Shown one piece after another: positions 9,261 to 19,164 of a DNA stretch of 56,355 bases. This DNA comes from DATDCV01 sp036524155 (lineage in GTDB: Bacteria > Verrucomicrobiota > Verrucomicrobiia > Limisphaerales > UBA8199), in NCBI GenBank assembly GCA_036524155.1, contig DATDCV010000518.1, positions 1 to 56,355 of the forward strand, in the 5' to 3' direction. The notes below the pieces were generated by a model that worked only from the letters and a program-made list of their open reading frames with translations, was not told the origin of the DNA and searched no databases. The first letter of the stretch is position 1. The number at the start of each line of letters is the position of its first letter. The translations under genes and the position numbers were made by a program.

Positions 9261-10610
9261 ATGCGTATTCTCTCTCCTACAACATGGGTGCCTTTGATGG
9301 CGCTCGCATGGTCCGGCCATTCGCAAGAAGTTTTGCCTTACACCACCTATACGAATTTCGCCCAGGTCCTCGAAGGGCGAACTGCCCGCTACGTCACTCT
9401 GACCCGGGTCTCGGACCCGGGAACCCGCGAACATCCGATTTACACGGGATTTTTCTTCTACCAGGTTCTTCAATTCGACGCCACGGGCCGCTACTTGCTC
9501 GGCATGAGGGTATACTTTGAGAATCGCGACGTTCGAGCGGATGACCGCGGCGATATTGGCTACATCGATCTCAAGAACGGATACAAATGGACTAAAATCG
9601 GCGAGACCACGGCTTGGAACTGGCAGCAAGGCGCCAGGCTCCAATGGCGCCCCAGGTCGGATGAGATCGTCTGGAATGATCGCGCGGACGACGGTAAGTC
9701 GTTCGTTTGCCGCATTTACAGCTTTCGTACCGGCGCCCGGCGGAGCCTGCCCCGTGCGATTTACGACATCTCGCCCGACGGCACCATGGCGTTGACGCAC
9801 GATTTCGGACGGATGAACCTCTTTCACGGGACCGAGTATGTCGGCCTGGAGAATCTCTACGAAAAGGTGTTCGCCCCGCCACAGACGGGCATCTGGAAGA
9901 TGAACATGGATACGGGAAAGTCCGAGATGGTCATCAGTCTGGAAAAGATGTCTCGAATCATCTACGCGCCGCCGAGGACACTTCCCTCGTCTGGGTATCT
10001 TTATTTCTTTCGCGAGGGATGGAATCCGTCCGGCACGCGGTTCATTGCCTTTATCAAGGACCCGCTCAATCACGGTATGAACGACGCCTACACCATGGCG
10101 CCCGATGGCACCGAAGTCCGTTTTTTCTATCACGGACCAAGCCATCATTCGTGGCAGGATGATAATCATCTGTTGGATTTTGGCGGCCACAAGCCTCCTG
10201 ACGGTGGTCCAGCCCGGAAAGGATATTTTCTCTTCGAGGACGATGGCACCGGTACAGCAAAGGAACTGCTCTGGCCAGTGGAGGTGAAGGACGGCTATGG
10301 AGGTGATGGTCACGACAGCTACCTTCCTGGTCCCGGTGGTGATTGGATCATCTCCGACACGTATCCCGTCGACCATTATCAGTACTTGTTTCTGTTTCAT
10401 CGGCCGACGAAAAGGTTCGTCCCCCTCGCCAGTTTGAGATCAACAGCCGATTGGAGTGTTGATGATGGAATGTGCCGGGTCGATTTGCATCCGCGCTTTA
10501 GCCGGGATGGGAAGATAGTGTCGGTCGATTCCACCCATGAAGGGCTGGGACGGCAGATGTATATCCTCGACATTGGTTTTATCCTGGATCACCCACCTGC
10601 GCGCCGGTAG
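9261..10610 (+). CDS. Exported TolB/oligogalacturonide-lyase-like beta-propeller protein
   Basis: 449 residues from the ATG at 9261; an upstream in-frame start would overlap the membrane-protein gene and lose the signal peptide (MRILSPTTWVPLMALAWSGH). The mature part is a series of beta-propeller blades with TolB-type motifs, for example ARLQWRPRSDEIVWND, AIYDISPDGTMALTHD, GDWIISDTYP and DLHPRFSRDGKIVSVDS. The layout resembles periplasmic oligogalacturonide lyases (PL22) and their uncharacterised relatives. PL22 enzymes bind Mn through His residues, and several His are present here (GPSHHSW, GDGHDSY, DLHPRF), but a lyase activity is not proven. The end of a paralogue survives at about 19303-19345. 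Confidence 0.75.
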   Translation: MRILSPTTWVPLMALAWSGHSQEVLPYTTYTNFAQVLEGRTARYVTLTRVSDPGTREHPIYTGFFFYQVLQFDATGRYLLGMRVYFENRDVRADDRGDIGYIDLKNGYKWTKIGETTAWNWQQGARLQWRPRSDEIVWNDRADDGKSFVCRIYSFRTGARRSLPRAIYDISPDGTMALTHDFGRMNLFHGTEYVGLENLYEKVFAPPQTGIWKMNMDTGKSEMVISLEKMSRIIYAPPRTLPSSGYLYFFREGWNPSGTRFIAFIKDPLNHGMNDAYTMAPDGTEVRFFYHGPSHHSWQDDNHLLDFGGHKPPDGGPARKGYFLFEDDGTGTAKELLWPVEVKDGYGGDGHDSYLPGPGGDWIISDTYPVDHYQYLFLFHRPTKRFVPLASLRSTADWSVDDGMCRVDLHPRFSRDGKIVSVDSTHEGLGRQMYILDIGFILDHPPARR

Positions 10611-10625
10611 CAGGATGCATTCATT

Positions 10626-13610
10626 ATGAAGCCGTTAGTTATGGTCTTTTTGCTCTTGCTGGCCACATGCCCCGGGGTAAATGGCCAGCAGCCGAAACCG
10701 GATCTATCCAGCCGCCTGCTTCTTTCCGCCGACTGGCAGCTCCAGTCCTCCTTTGTCGTGCGCGAGGCCGGGAACAGGATTTCCACCACTACTTTTAATC
10801 CGAGGCAGTGGTTCCCTGCATCAGTACCCACGACGGTTTTGGGCGCCCTGGTGAAGAGCGGGGTCTATCCGGATCTGCGCGTGGGTCTAAATGCCTACCG
10901 AATTCCCGATGCTGATGACGACTTCAATGCCAAGCATGATTTGGCCAAGTTTAGCCACCTGCCGGGCCAGCGCAACCCGTGGCGCGATCCGTGGTGGTAT
11001 CGGAAAGAGTTCACCCTGCCAAAGCTGGCGCCCGACCGCCGCGTGTGGCTGCACTTCGACGCTATCAACTATCGGGCTGCGGTGTGGCTGAATGGCCAGT
11101 GCATTGCTGATACGAACGTCATGGTGGGGATGTTCCAGCGCTTTCAGTTCGATATTACCAGCCTTGCCCGGCCGGGAGCTAACGTGCTAGCGGTGCAGGT
11201 TTATCCCGTAGATCACCCCGGGACGCCGGACACGATGTGGGAACCACTGGGCAAGGATCGCGGCTACGTGGACCGGGACCTCATGCGCGACGTCACGGAG
11301 TTCGTAACCATCGGCTACGACTGCATGATGACCGTCCCCGACCGAAATATGGGTCTGTGGCAGGATGTATGGATTGATTTCACGGGACCGGTGGACATAC
11401 GTGATCCGTTCGTTAGCACCGACCTGCCGTTGCCGGAAACGAACAGGGCAATACTCGACATTTCGACGGAATTGGTGAACGCCCGCTCTGTGCCGGTAAA
11501 GGGTGTGCTGCGCGGCCGTGTCGCGGGAACTCAAGTGCGATTTGAGCAAGGAGTCGAATTGAAGGCCAATGAGACTACGCGGGTGAAAATTACGCCAAGT
11601 CCGGTCATGCAAAACCCCCGCCTGTGGTGGCCCATCAACTATGGCGAGCAACCTCTGTATGACCTGGAGCTGGCCTACGAAACGATGCCTGATCACAGAG
11701 TGTCGGACGCGCAATGCGTTCGTTTCGGCGTGCGCGAGGTCGGTTATGAAATGCATGAGCTCAATGGCTGGCACGGGCGGCGCGTGCTGGTCAACGGACG
11801 CCGGGTTTTCTGCCGAGGCGGCTACATTCAGCCGGAGTTGATCTTCGATTGGGACGCGCGCCGCATGGAAGCCGAGCTGCGCTACTATGCCGGCGCGAAC
11901 ATGAACCTCATTTATTTCGAGGACATCCCCAACCCACCGGAGCCGTTCCTGGACCTCTGCGACCGCTACGGCATCCTGTTCGGTCATTGCGCTTACTCGT
12001 GCTACTGGTTGCGGCCGGGCACGCCCTATCCGGATGACTTCGCGCTGCTGGAACGCTGCACCGTGGACATGATCAAGCGCTACCGCAACCATCCGAGCCT
12101 GCTTTTCTACATGGCGATGAACGAGGAGTACACCAAGGAAGAGGTGTACCGAATGTGGCGCGGCCATGTGCTCGGACTCGACGGCACCCGATGGCTCATC
12201 CCTTCGGCCTACTTCCCCGACGATCGCCAGAATGTAGGCTCGTGGTTCCAACCGGATTTGCCGGCGGGCATGACCGACATCGGCGCCTCGTATTCCTGGG
12301 CCGAGCCGGGACAGTACTTCCGCTGGGTGCGCGAGGCGCGCAACTGGATGTTTATGATGGAGGGTGGCTCGGCATCGCTCCCGCCGATAAGCAGCCTGGC
12401 CCGGTTTCTCCCGGAGGTGAAGGTGCCCATGAAGGAACGCGGCCCGCTCTATCCGCTCGATCGAGACTGGGCGCATCACGGCGCCAACAATTACTACAAA
12501 GGCTACGATCAGGCCCTGCGCCGCCTCCACGGGGAGCCCGAAAGCGTCGCCGACTACTGCTGGAAGGGACACCTTGTCACCGCGGACCAGCACCGCTCGA
12601 TTTTCGAGGCGGTGAACCATCGGGTTTGGGACATTACCAGCGGCATGACCCAATGGAAAATCAATACCTGCGAACCGACCGTACAGTGGCAACTCTTTGA
12701 TTATTACCTGAAGCCGATGGTGAGCTGGTTCTACGCAAAGAAGGCTTGTGAAACCCTGCACGTGCAATTGAATCCCCTTGACCGGACCATCACGATTATC
12801 AATCTCCACTCTGCGCCCCAACAAGGCCTGAAAGCACGCGCGCGGGTGTTCGACATCAACTCCCGGCTGATCTGGGAAGGCTCAGTCAGGACGAATGCAC
12901 CTGCGGATGCATACCAGGACTGCTTCACCATCCCGGAATTGCCGTCGGCTGCTGCTGTTTACTTTGTAAAATTGGACCTGCGCGACCAGCAAGCACGATT
13001 GCTCTCGGACAACTTCTATTGGCTTCGCGCGCCTGGTGTCGCAGACCTTAAAGCGCTGCAATCCCTCCCGCCCGTGAGGTTGCACTCCGCCCTCAAACTC
13101 GAACGTAACGGCGATGAGCAGGTGGCGCGCGTTCGCCTCAGCAACCCGAGCAGCCAGATCGCCTTCTTCGTCCAATTGGCGCTGACGAAAGGGAAAGACG
13201 GCTCGGAGATTCTTCCCGTGTTCTGGGACGACAATTACTTGAGCCTGCTGCCGGGTGAGTCGCGGGAGATCACGGCGCGCTTCGCACGCCGCGATGCTGG
13301 CAACGGGCGTGTCCTCCTGGAGGTCGGGGGCTGGAACACCGAGGACAACTTTGACTGCGAGTCGCTCTCACTCTTGCCCGGGGAGGTTCATGCCAACACC
13401 CCGGCAACCGTGATGGCGACAGTCTCCCGTACGTTCCTCGACGGCAGCCGTGTGTATTTGCGACTGGATGGCAACGTAATTGACGCCAAATGGGCTTGGG
13501 CACGTCAGGAGGGAACGCAGACCCTCTCACTGCCCGTCACCTTCGACCGCCCCGGCAAACACACAATCGAAGTCGGCAGACGGAAGCTGGAAGTGGTTGT
13601 GGCCCCCTGA
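10626..13610 (+). CDS. Exported glycoside hydrolase family 2 protein (exo-beta-glucosaminidase/mannosidase-like)
   Basis: 994 residues with a signal peptide (MKPLVMVFLLLLATCPGV). Order: GH2 sugar-binding jelly roll (about 30-230, WWYRKEFTLP, VWLNGQCIAD), immunoglobulin-like domain, TIM barrel, and C-terminal beta domains. Barrel motifs include ANMNLIYFEDIPNPPEPFLD and IKRYRNHPSLLFYMAMNEEY, where the Glu after Asn is the likely acid/base; MMEGGSASLPPISSL matches the nucleophile region of the exo-glucosaminidase and plant endo-beta-mannosidase branch of GH2, making its Glu the candidate nucleophile. Probably removes beta-linked sugars in the periplasm. It lies 15 bp after the propeller gene in the same operon. 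Exact specificity is open. Confidence 0.9.
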   Translation: MKPLVMVFLLLLATCPGVNGQQPKPDLSSRLLLSADWQLQSSFVVREAGNRISTTTFNPRQWFPASVPTTVLGALVKSGVYPDLRVGLNAYRIPDADDDFNAKHDLAKFSHLPGQRNPWRDPWWYRKEFTLPKLAPDRRVWLHFDAINYRAAVWLNGQCIADTNVMVGMFQRFQFDITSLARPGANVLAVQVYPVDHPGTPDTMWEPLGKDRGYVDRDLMRDVTEFVTIGYDCMMTVPDRNMGLWQDVWIDFTGPVDIRDPFVSTDLPLPETNRAILDISTELVNARSVPVKGVLRGRVAGTQVRFEQGVELKANETTRVKITPSPVMQNPRLWWPINYGEQPLYDLELAYETMPDHRVSDAQCVRFGVREVGYEMHELNGWHGRRVLVNGRRVFCRGGYIQPELIFDWDARRMEAELRYYAGANMNLIYFEDIPNPPEPFLDLCDRYGILFGHCAYSCYWLRPGTPYPDDFALLERCTVDMIKRYRNHPSLLFYMAMNEEYTKEEVYRMWRGHVLGLDGTRWLIPSAYFPDDRQNVGSWFQPDLPAGMTDIGASYSWAEPGQYFRWVREARNWMFMMEGGSASLPPISSLARFLPEVKVPMKERGPLYPLDRDWAHHGANNYYKGYDQALRRLHGEPESVADYCWKGHLVTADQHRSIFEAVNHRVWDITSGMTQWKINTCEPTVQWQLFDYYLKPMVSWFYAKKACETLHVQLNPLDRTITIINLHSAPQQGLKARARVFDINSRLIWEGSVRTNAPADAYQDCFTIPELPSAAAVYFVKLDLRDQQARLLSDNFYWLRAPGVADLKALQSLPPVRLHSALKLERNGDEQVARVRLSNPSSQIAFFVQLALTKGKDGSEILPVFWDDNYLSLLPGESREITARFARRDAGNGRVLLEVGGWNTEDNFDCESLSLLPGEVHANTPATVMATVSRTFLDGSRVYLRLDGNVIDAKWAWARQEGTQTLSLPVTFDRPGKHTIEVGRRKLEVVVAP

Positions 13611-13623
13611 CAAGTGAGCGCTT

Positions 13624-15117
13624 ATGAAGCATGGTCGAACGAACGAAACATTCATGACTGGCGTGCGCTGCACGTTAATGCTGCTGGCCATAGCCGGTTG
13701 CTGGAACGCTGCCTGTGCCACAGACCATCAGGATGAGCTTAAGGTGGCGCACGTGCGAAGAATCTCCCATCCGGGCTATGGGGCAGGGCAATGCACTTTC
13801 GGCATCAGGGACCCCTGGAACTACGACCGATCGCGGCTCATGTATAACGAAGGCGCCAACTTCACGGGAAAGCAGCCTTATTATTATTGGTCTCCCGTCG
13901 TGTGGGGTTTTGTCTCGGAATTGAAGCACTGGAAGACGGCTGAGGAGTACGAGCGGGCAAGAAAACACGTCAACGAGGAGCGCCACTTCGGATTCAGCGC
14001 CAACCTCTGGTGGAGCGTTTTTCCCGGCGAAGAAAACATCATGTACGCCGCCCATTTGGCGACCAAGAAGGTTGTCCGGTTTAATGTCGATACGGAGCAA
14101 ATGACCGACGTTTGCTCCTACGATCCGGGCGATGGTCGCGACTTGAGCCACGTCCGCGTGATGGGGTGGACGACCGATTCGAAGCTCATCGTCACCCTGG
14201 GAGACAACAATGGAGACGTCATTCCTGAAAAGGGTGGATGGGAGATCGACGTGAAGACGCAGCAGAGAACCTACGTGCCTGTCGCCCGGGACGATCATTC
14301 CCGTTGGCCGGCGATCGGGAGTCATGGGCACGGCACGTTCAGCCCCGACCGCAGCCTGTACTTTCGCTGCGGCGCCAACGAGTTGTTTGCTCTGCCGTCG
14401 TGGAAGTTGATCCGCGCGCTGGCCACGTGGGAGCAAAGCCCGCCCTTTTCTCTGGAACATCTCAGTTGGCGGGCTTCCACCAACTGGTTTACCTCGGAGT
14501 CGGGCGGACCGGAGTGGAACCGTATTGCCGGAAAAACGGGAAAATGGCCCACCATTCCGCTCTTAGACAAAATCACCATTTATCAGATCTGGACCGACGG
14601 ACGGATCAAACCACTCTTAAGCACAATGACCGCGTGCGCCTGGTCGGGAAAAGACAGCGTGCAGCATTGGAATTACGAAGGCGAGCCGATTCCCGACCAT
14701 AGCCGGGACGGGCGTCAACTGATCTTTCCCAGCTACGACGACGTTTACTCGGCCGATGATCACCAGGCGTTCGGCTCCACCCCGTGGGGATATTGCGGCT
14801 TGTTTTTGGCAGACCTGGTCCTCGCCGCCGGCAATGACGATAAGGTGGCTCCCTCGAAACCCGCCAACCTTAACGGGGTGTTTGACCCCGGTTCCCGATC
14901 GATCCGGCTCGCCTGGGCCCGATGTACGGACAATGTGGGTGTGGACGCTTACAACATCTATCGCAACGGCGAGAAAATCGCCACCACGGGCTTCATCATT
15001 TACTCGGATACGATCAATGGTGCTGTGTCGGCCTCGTGCCGATACAGCATCGGCGCTGTGGACGTGGCCGGAAACGAAGCCAAATCGGACGAGATTGCCG
15101 TCCGAGCAACGCGTTAG
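13624..15117 (+). CDS. Exported beta-propeller protein with C-terminal fibronectin type III domain
   Basis: 497 residues; hydrophobic signal around TLMLLAIAGCWNAACA, with ATG at 13624 or 13654 possible. About 380 residues of TolB-like propeller follow (RISHPGYGAGQCTFGIRD, MYAAHLATKKVVRFNVDTE, GHGTFSPDRSLYFRC, DGRQLIFPSYDDVYSADD). The last ~90 residues are a fibronectin type III module (APSKPANLNG, DNVGVDAYNIYRNGEKIA, YSIGAVDVAGNEAKSD). It starts 13 bp after the GH2 gene. The propeller is of the same general class as the protein at 9261-10610 but the two are not close copies. Function is unknown; carbohydrate binding or a PL22-like lyase role is possible. Confidence 0.75.
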   Translation: MKHGRTNETFMTGVRCTLMLLAIAGCWNAACATDHQDELKVAHVRRISHPGYGAGQCTFGIRDPWNYDRSRLMYNEGANFTGKQPYYYWSPVVWGFVSELKHWKTAEEYERARKHVNEERHFGFSANLWWSVFPGEENIMYAAHLATKKVVRFNVDTEQMTDVCSYDPGDGRDLSHVRVMGWTTDSKLIVTLGDNNGDVIPEKGGWEIDVKTQQRTYVPVARDDHSRWPAIGSHGHGTFSPDRSLYFRCGANELFALPSWKLIRALATWEQSPPFSLEHLSWRASTNWFTSESGGPEWNRIAGKTGKWPTIPLLDKITIYQIWTDGRIKPLLSTMTACAWSGKDSVQHWNYEGEPIPDHSRDGRQLIFPSYDDVYSADDHQAFGSTPWGYCGLFLADLVLAAGNDDKVAPSKPANLNGVFDPGSRSIRLAWARCTDNVGVDAYNIYRNGEKIATTGFIIYSDTINGAVSASCRYSIGAVDVAGNEAKSDEIAVRATR

Positions 15118-15191
15118 GATCGAATGAGCGATCATACATAGGCCTGCCGAATCGCCTCGTTTTTGCTGTTCGCGAGGGTAAGGTTTACTGC

Positions 15192-16658
15192 ATGAATAAT
15201 TCGCCGGCTGGTGCCGCTTGCCGAAGAACCCACTCGCTGCTGCTGGTGCTAATCCTCCAGTGCTACTGTATCCCCGGCGCGTTTTGCGCACAGGAGGAAA
15301 CCAGCGCCGCCGCACAATCCAGAACGCCCGCCAAGGGTCCATTGAAGGTTCACCAGATAAATCCTCGCTATTTTGATGATGGCACGGGTCGAGCAGTTTA
15401 TCTCACCGGTTCGCATACCTGGTATAACTTCCAGGATGGCGGATCGACCAATCCGCCGCCGGTGCTGGACTACGATCGCTACCTGGACTGGATGTTGAGC
15501 CACAACCATAACTTCATACGGTTGTGGGTGTGGGAACAGGCCCGCTGGGCCCCCTGGGCGGATGGCAAAAATGGGAATGCCAGCGACTGGTTCATCCGGC
15601 CGGCCTGGGCTTATCCACACACGGGGCCCGGCAACGCCCTGGACGGCGAACCCAAATACGACCTCACGCGGTTTAACCCGGCTTATTTCGATCGATTGCG
15701 CGAGCGCGTCCAGAAAGCCCGGGCCAAGGGCATCTATGTTTCCATCATGTTGTTCCAGGGTTGGAGTTCGACCAAAGGCTGGCTCGGAGGCAGGCCTTGG
15801 AATGGCCATCCATATCACCCGGAAAACAATATCCAGCGCTTCAACGGCAATGAACATAGCACGGACGGGCCGGACCTCAGCAGCAAAACCCTTCGCGACC
15901 TGCACGTGGCCTACTTGCGTCGGGTGATCGATGCGGTGAACGATTTGGACAATGTCCTCTACGAGGTCACCAACGAGGGCGGACACAAAGATTGGGATTG
16001 GTTCATCGTTGACCAGGTCCATGCTTATGAAAGGACCAAGCCCAAGCAGCATCCGGTGGGCCTCACGGGCCACGGCTCCGAATCGAATGACGAAATGATG
16101 GCCAGCCCAGCCGATTGGTTCTCACCCGGAGAACAGCAATGGCCGGATCTCAAGCTAAATCCACGCGCGGTGGACGGCAAGAAAGTCAGCCTGGTGGACA
16201 CCGACCACGTTTATGGCGTGGGCGGCGACCAACAGTGGGTCTGGAAATGTTTTCTGCGTGGTCACAATGTGCTCTTCATGGATCCTTATATGGATCGCAA
16301 TTGGGAAAAGACCGGCGGTGGCGGCTACGACTCGACTCATGAAAACGCCCGCAAAGCGATGGGTATCGCACGCCGATATGCCGTCCGGATGGATTTGGTT
16401 GCTACAGCTCCCCACAACGAATTGGCATCAACGACTTATTGCCTGGCCAACCCGGGGAAAGAATATCTGATTTACCTGCCAAAAAGTGGCGAGTTGACCG
16501 TAGACCTCTCCGCTGCCAAGGGGAAACTCGCAGTCGAGTGGTGCCACCCCGTGACCGGTGCTGTGACTGTCGGCGAACCGGTGGAAGGGGAAGCAAAGCG
16601 TTCTTTCACCTCTCCAATACCCAACGAAGGAGTTCTTTATTTGCACCGCGGTGATTGA
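15192..16658 (+). CDS. Exported clan GH-A-like glycoside hydrolase (DUF6298-like)
   Basis: 488 residues from the ATG at 15192, chosen for its signal peptide (SLLLVLILQCYCIPGAFC); the frame is open back to 14922 but overlaps the previous gene. The body has VYLTGSHTWYNFQDGG, the TIM-barrel segment HNFIRLWVWEQARWAPW, and NVLYEVTNEGGH, whose Asn-Glu pair fits the clan GH-A acid/base site. SLVDTDHVYG lies near the expected second catalytic strand, but a nucleophile Glu is not obvious there. The C-terminus (YLIYLPKSGELTVDLSAAKG, EWCHPVTGAV) is a small beta domain seen after many DUF4038-type enzymes. Substrate unknown. Confidence 0.75.
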   Translation: MNNSPAGAACRRTHSLLLVLILQCYCIPGAFCAQEETSAAAQSRTPAKGPLKVHQINPRYFDDGTGRAVYLTGSHTWYNFQDGGSTNPPPVLDYDRYLDWMLSHNHNFIRLWVWEQARWAPWADGKNGNASDWFIRPAWAYPHTGPGNALDGEPKYDLTRFNPAYFDRLRERVQKARAKGIYVSIMLFQGWSSTKGWLGGRPWNGHPYHPENNIQRFNGNEHSTDGPDLSSKTLRDLHVAYLRRVIDAVNDLDNVLYEVTNEGGHKDWDWFIVDQVHAYERTKPKQHPVGLTGHGSESNDEMMASPADWFSPGEQQWPDLKLNPRAVDGKKVSLVDTDHVYGVGGDQQWVWKCFLRGHNVLFMDPYMDRNWEKTGGGGYDSTHENARKAMGIARRYAVRMDLVATAPHNELASTTYCLANPGKEYLIYLPKSGELTVDLSAAKGKLAVEWCHPVTGAVTVGEPVEGEAKRSFTSPIPNEGVLYLHRGD

Positions 16659-16665
16659 TAGGTCC

Positions 16666-19077
16666 ATGAACCAACTCACCCGCTTCTGCCTGTTATCAGC
16701 GGCCCTCGGTGTCGCTTGCGTTTGCGGTGTGTCGCAAACGGCTGACGCTGCCGCACAGAAGCCGGGCGTCGTCGCTTGGCGCGCCATCGGTCCCGGACAG
16801 TTTGGCGCCATGTTCGGCATTGGCATTTCGCCCCACGATTCCAAGATCATCGTGGCCGGGGGCGACATGGGCCTGGCGTTTATGACGCGTGATGGCGGCC
16901 AGCATTGGGAGATGCTGGGACGCTCGGGAGCGAAGGAATTTGCCAACCCTGGCTATCGCGGCGTTTGGGCTGTCTGCTTCGATCCGCGCCGGCCGGAACG
17001 GATCTTCATCGGTTCCACTCACGGGCTGTTCCGCACAACCGACGGTGGGCGGAACTGGCGCTTGGTTCTGGGCGGAGACGCCGATTATGTGATGAGCGCC
17101 ATCGCCTGCGACCCCAAAGACTCTGATATCATTTATGCCGGCAGCGGCATGGGAGCCCGCATGAACGTTGACTGGTCGCGCGGCAAAGTGTGGAAGAGCA
17201 CCAATGGCGGCGAGAGCTGGCAAGAGATCACGCCGCCGGGTCTTACCGGCAGGCGTAACTGGGTGACGATTGCCGCCGATGCGCAGAGCCCATTCACCCC
17301 AGGCCAGGGCCATAGCCGGGTCTATTTGTGTGGACAAGGCGGCTTGTTCGTCACTGAGGATGCAGGGCAGAGCTGGAACTCTCTAGCCCGGTCACTGCCT
17401 GGGGGCGAGATCAACCTGGCGCGCGAGGGCCCCTATGATAGCGGCGCCTCGACCGTGGTGCTGGCTCCCGGCGCTAACCAGTCCCGGCTCTTTATCACAC
17501 TCAAGGCACGGCGTGCAGGGGACCAACTCGTAGGTGGTGTTTACCGCTCCGACGATGGCGGAAAAACCTGGGTCGAGAGTAACCGCGGACTCGAAAAGGC
17601 TGTTGCGTATCTGGCTCGGCCCCAAAGTGAGTTCCCTTACTCGCTCCTGGTTGGTTGCCGAGCTCGGCCCGAGGTGATGTACTGGGCCAATTACCCGCAG
17701 GGGGTGTTCCGCACTGATGATGGCGGTGCCACGTGGCGGCCCTTGCTCGATCTGAAAACTGACTATGTCAGAGCTCCTGACTTCGACGGCAAGGAAGTCG
17801 ACTGGCTGCTGCGCGGACACGGTGGCAACTTCGACCGGAGTTACTTTAACGCGTACGGTCCTGCCAATGGCCTGTCGTGCTCGGCCACTGATCCGGACGC
17901 CGTGGCCTACACGGACAACGCCGGCCTGGCGCTCAGCGTCGATGGCGGCAAGGGCTGGACCGAGCCGGGCTTCGATTACGGCGAAGCGTATCGGCCCAAT
18001 CAATTCGGCGACCGCCCTCCGATTCGTTTGACCCACAAGGTCCGTTCCCGCGGCCTGCACCTGATCGTGCCCACGTGCGTCGCGGTCGACCCTTCCGATC
18101 CGAAGACCATCGCCATCGGACATCAGGACGTGGGCCTGGTGATTTCCCGCGACGGCGGCAATTGGTGGGAGTGGGCCTGGCACGGCATCCTGGAAGGCGA
18201 AAAGAACAACATCTACACAGTCCTTTACGATCCGGCGGTGCGCGGGCGTTTGTGGACCGGTGGCGGCGGCTGGCGTGGCTCCGGTCACGTATATCAGAGC
18301 GATGATAGCGGACGGACCTTCCGACGGATCGGCATTCCACAGTCAAGCCTGGAAGCCGGGCAGAAGGAACGCGACCTGTTTCTGCTCGACCTGGCTTTGG
18401 ACCCGGCCTCGCCTCCAGAGGCCCGCACCCTGTACGCCGGGACGAGTTGCGGCCTGTTCCGCACCACCAATAGCGGCGCGAGTTGGCAAGCGGTCTCCCC
18501 AGGCGACGTTCCCTCGCCCCGCGTGAAACACCTGCAGGTTGATCCCACCCGGCCCGCGCGGCTCTACGCCTCAGTGCAGGCTCAAGCTCAAAGCGCCAAC
18601 GGTCTTTACGGTAGCGAAGATGGCGGGCAGCATTGGAAGCGGCTAGGCGAGGGCAAGATCGGCAGCGTGCGGTCCCTCTCGCTCTGCGAACGCACCGGCA
18701 CGCTTTACGTTCTAGGCGACAGCCAACCTGCGGGGGGCTATTTTGCCCACCACACCTTGTGGCGCAGCGACGACCACGGCGAAACCTGGGCCAGGTTGGA
18801 CGAACGCCTGGCCGCCTGTGTCGGCGTCCACCCGCGCGATCCTGACCGCGTCTATTTAGCCGCCTGGGCTGCTGATGTGTCTCGCGAAAAGGTCAACGTG
18901 TATCGCTCGGCGGATGGTGGGAAGAGCTGGACGCCCATTGCGGACAACATCCCGCTAACACTGGGTGGCGAGGACAACGCGGTGGTGTTTGATCGAGCGG
19001 ACCCCGCTCGTTTTTTTGTTCTGCACAGCAGCGGCGCATTCGAAGCCATTGACCCGGCGCCGGCGCGCAAACCGTGA
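16666..19077 (+). CDS. Exported Asp-box (BNR) double beta-propeller protein, GH74/VPS10-like
   Basis: 803 residues; ATG at 16666 gives the signal peptide (LTRFCLLSAALGVACVCG), while a GTG at 16651 would overlap the previous stop. Thirteen Asp-box motifs were counted, for example SDDGGKTW, TTDGGRNW, TDDGGATW, SEDGGQHW and SADGGKSW, enough for two propellers as in GH74 xyloglucanases. Other seven-blade proteins such as sortilin/VPS10 and Ycf48 share the motif, so glycosidase activity is not certain and the GH74 catalytic Asp pair could not be confirmed. It is the last intact gene of the seven-gene operon, and is followed by a decayed copy of the membrane-protein/propeller pair. Confidence 0.8.
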   Translation: MNQLTRFCLLSAALGVACVCGVSQTADAAAQKPGVVAWRAIGPGQFGAMFGIGISPHDSKIIVAGGDMGLAFMTRDGGQHWEMLGRSGAKEFANPGYRGVWAVCFDPRRPERIFIGSTHGLFRTTDGGRNWRLVLGGDADYVMSAIACDPKDSDIIYAGSGMGARMNVDWSRGKVWKSTNGGESWQEITPPGLTGRRNWVTIAADAQSPFTPGQGHSRVYLCGQGGLFVTEDAGQSWNSLARSLPGGEINLAREGPYDSGASTVVLAPGANQSRLFITLKARRAGDQLVGGVYRSDDGGKTWVESNRGLEKAVAYLARPQSEFPYSLLVGCRARPEVMYWANYPQGVFRTDDGGATWRPLLDLKTDYVRAPDFDGKEVDWLLRGHGGNFDRSYFNAYGPANGLSCSATDPDAVAYTDNAGLALSVDGGKGWTEPGFDYGEAYRPNQFGDRPPIRLTHKVRSRGLHLIVPTCVAVDPSDPKTIAIGHQDVGLVISRDGGNWWEWAWHGILEGEKNNIYTVLYDPAVRGRLWTGGGGWRGSGHVYQSDDSGRTFRRIGIPQSSLEAGQKERDLFLLDLALDPASPPEARTLYAGTSCGLFRTTNSGASWQAVSPGDVPSPRVKHLQVDPTRPARLYASVQAQAQSANGLYGSEDGGQHWKRLGEGKIGSVRSLSLCERTGTLYVLGDSQPAGGYFAHHTLWRSDDHGETWARLDERLAACVGVHPRDPDRVYLAAWAADVSREKVNVYRSADGGKSWTPIADNIPLTLGGEDNAVVFDRADPARFFVLHSSGAFEAIDPAPARKP

Positions 19078-19164
19078 CGTGGCTTCCCAACCGCGCATGT
19101 CTCTGAGCAACCTAAACCAAAACCGGTCGGCCTCCGGTTCTTCGTCGACCCCGCCACGAACGGG

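Noticed and set aside
9129..10400. Long minus-strand open frame (about 420 codons) opposite the first propeller gene
   Set aside because: The plus strand encodes a clear propeller protein with a signal peptide; the antisense translation has no recognisable motif and is a by-product of high GC codon usage.
11187..12824. Minus-strand open frame of about 545 codons opposite the large GH2 gene
   Set aside because: Antisense to an unmistakable GH2; composition is rich in Arg, Val and His without domain signals.
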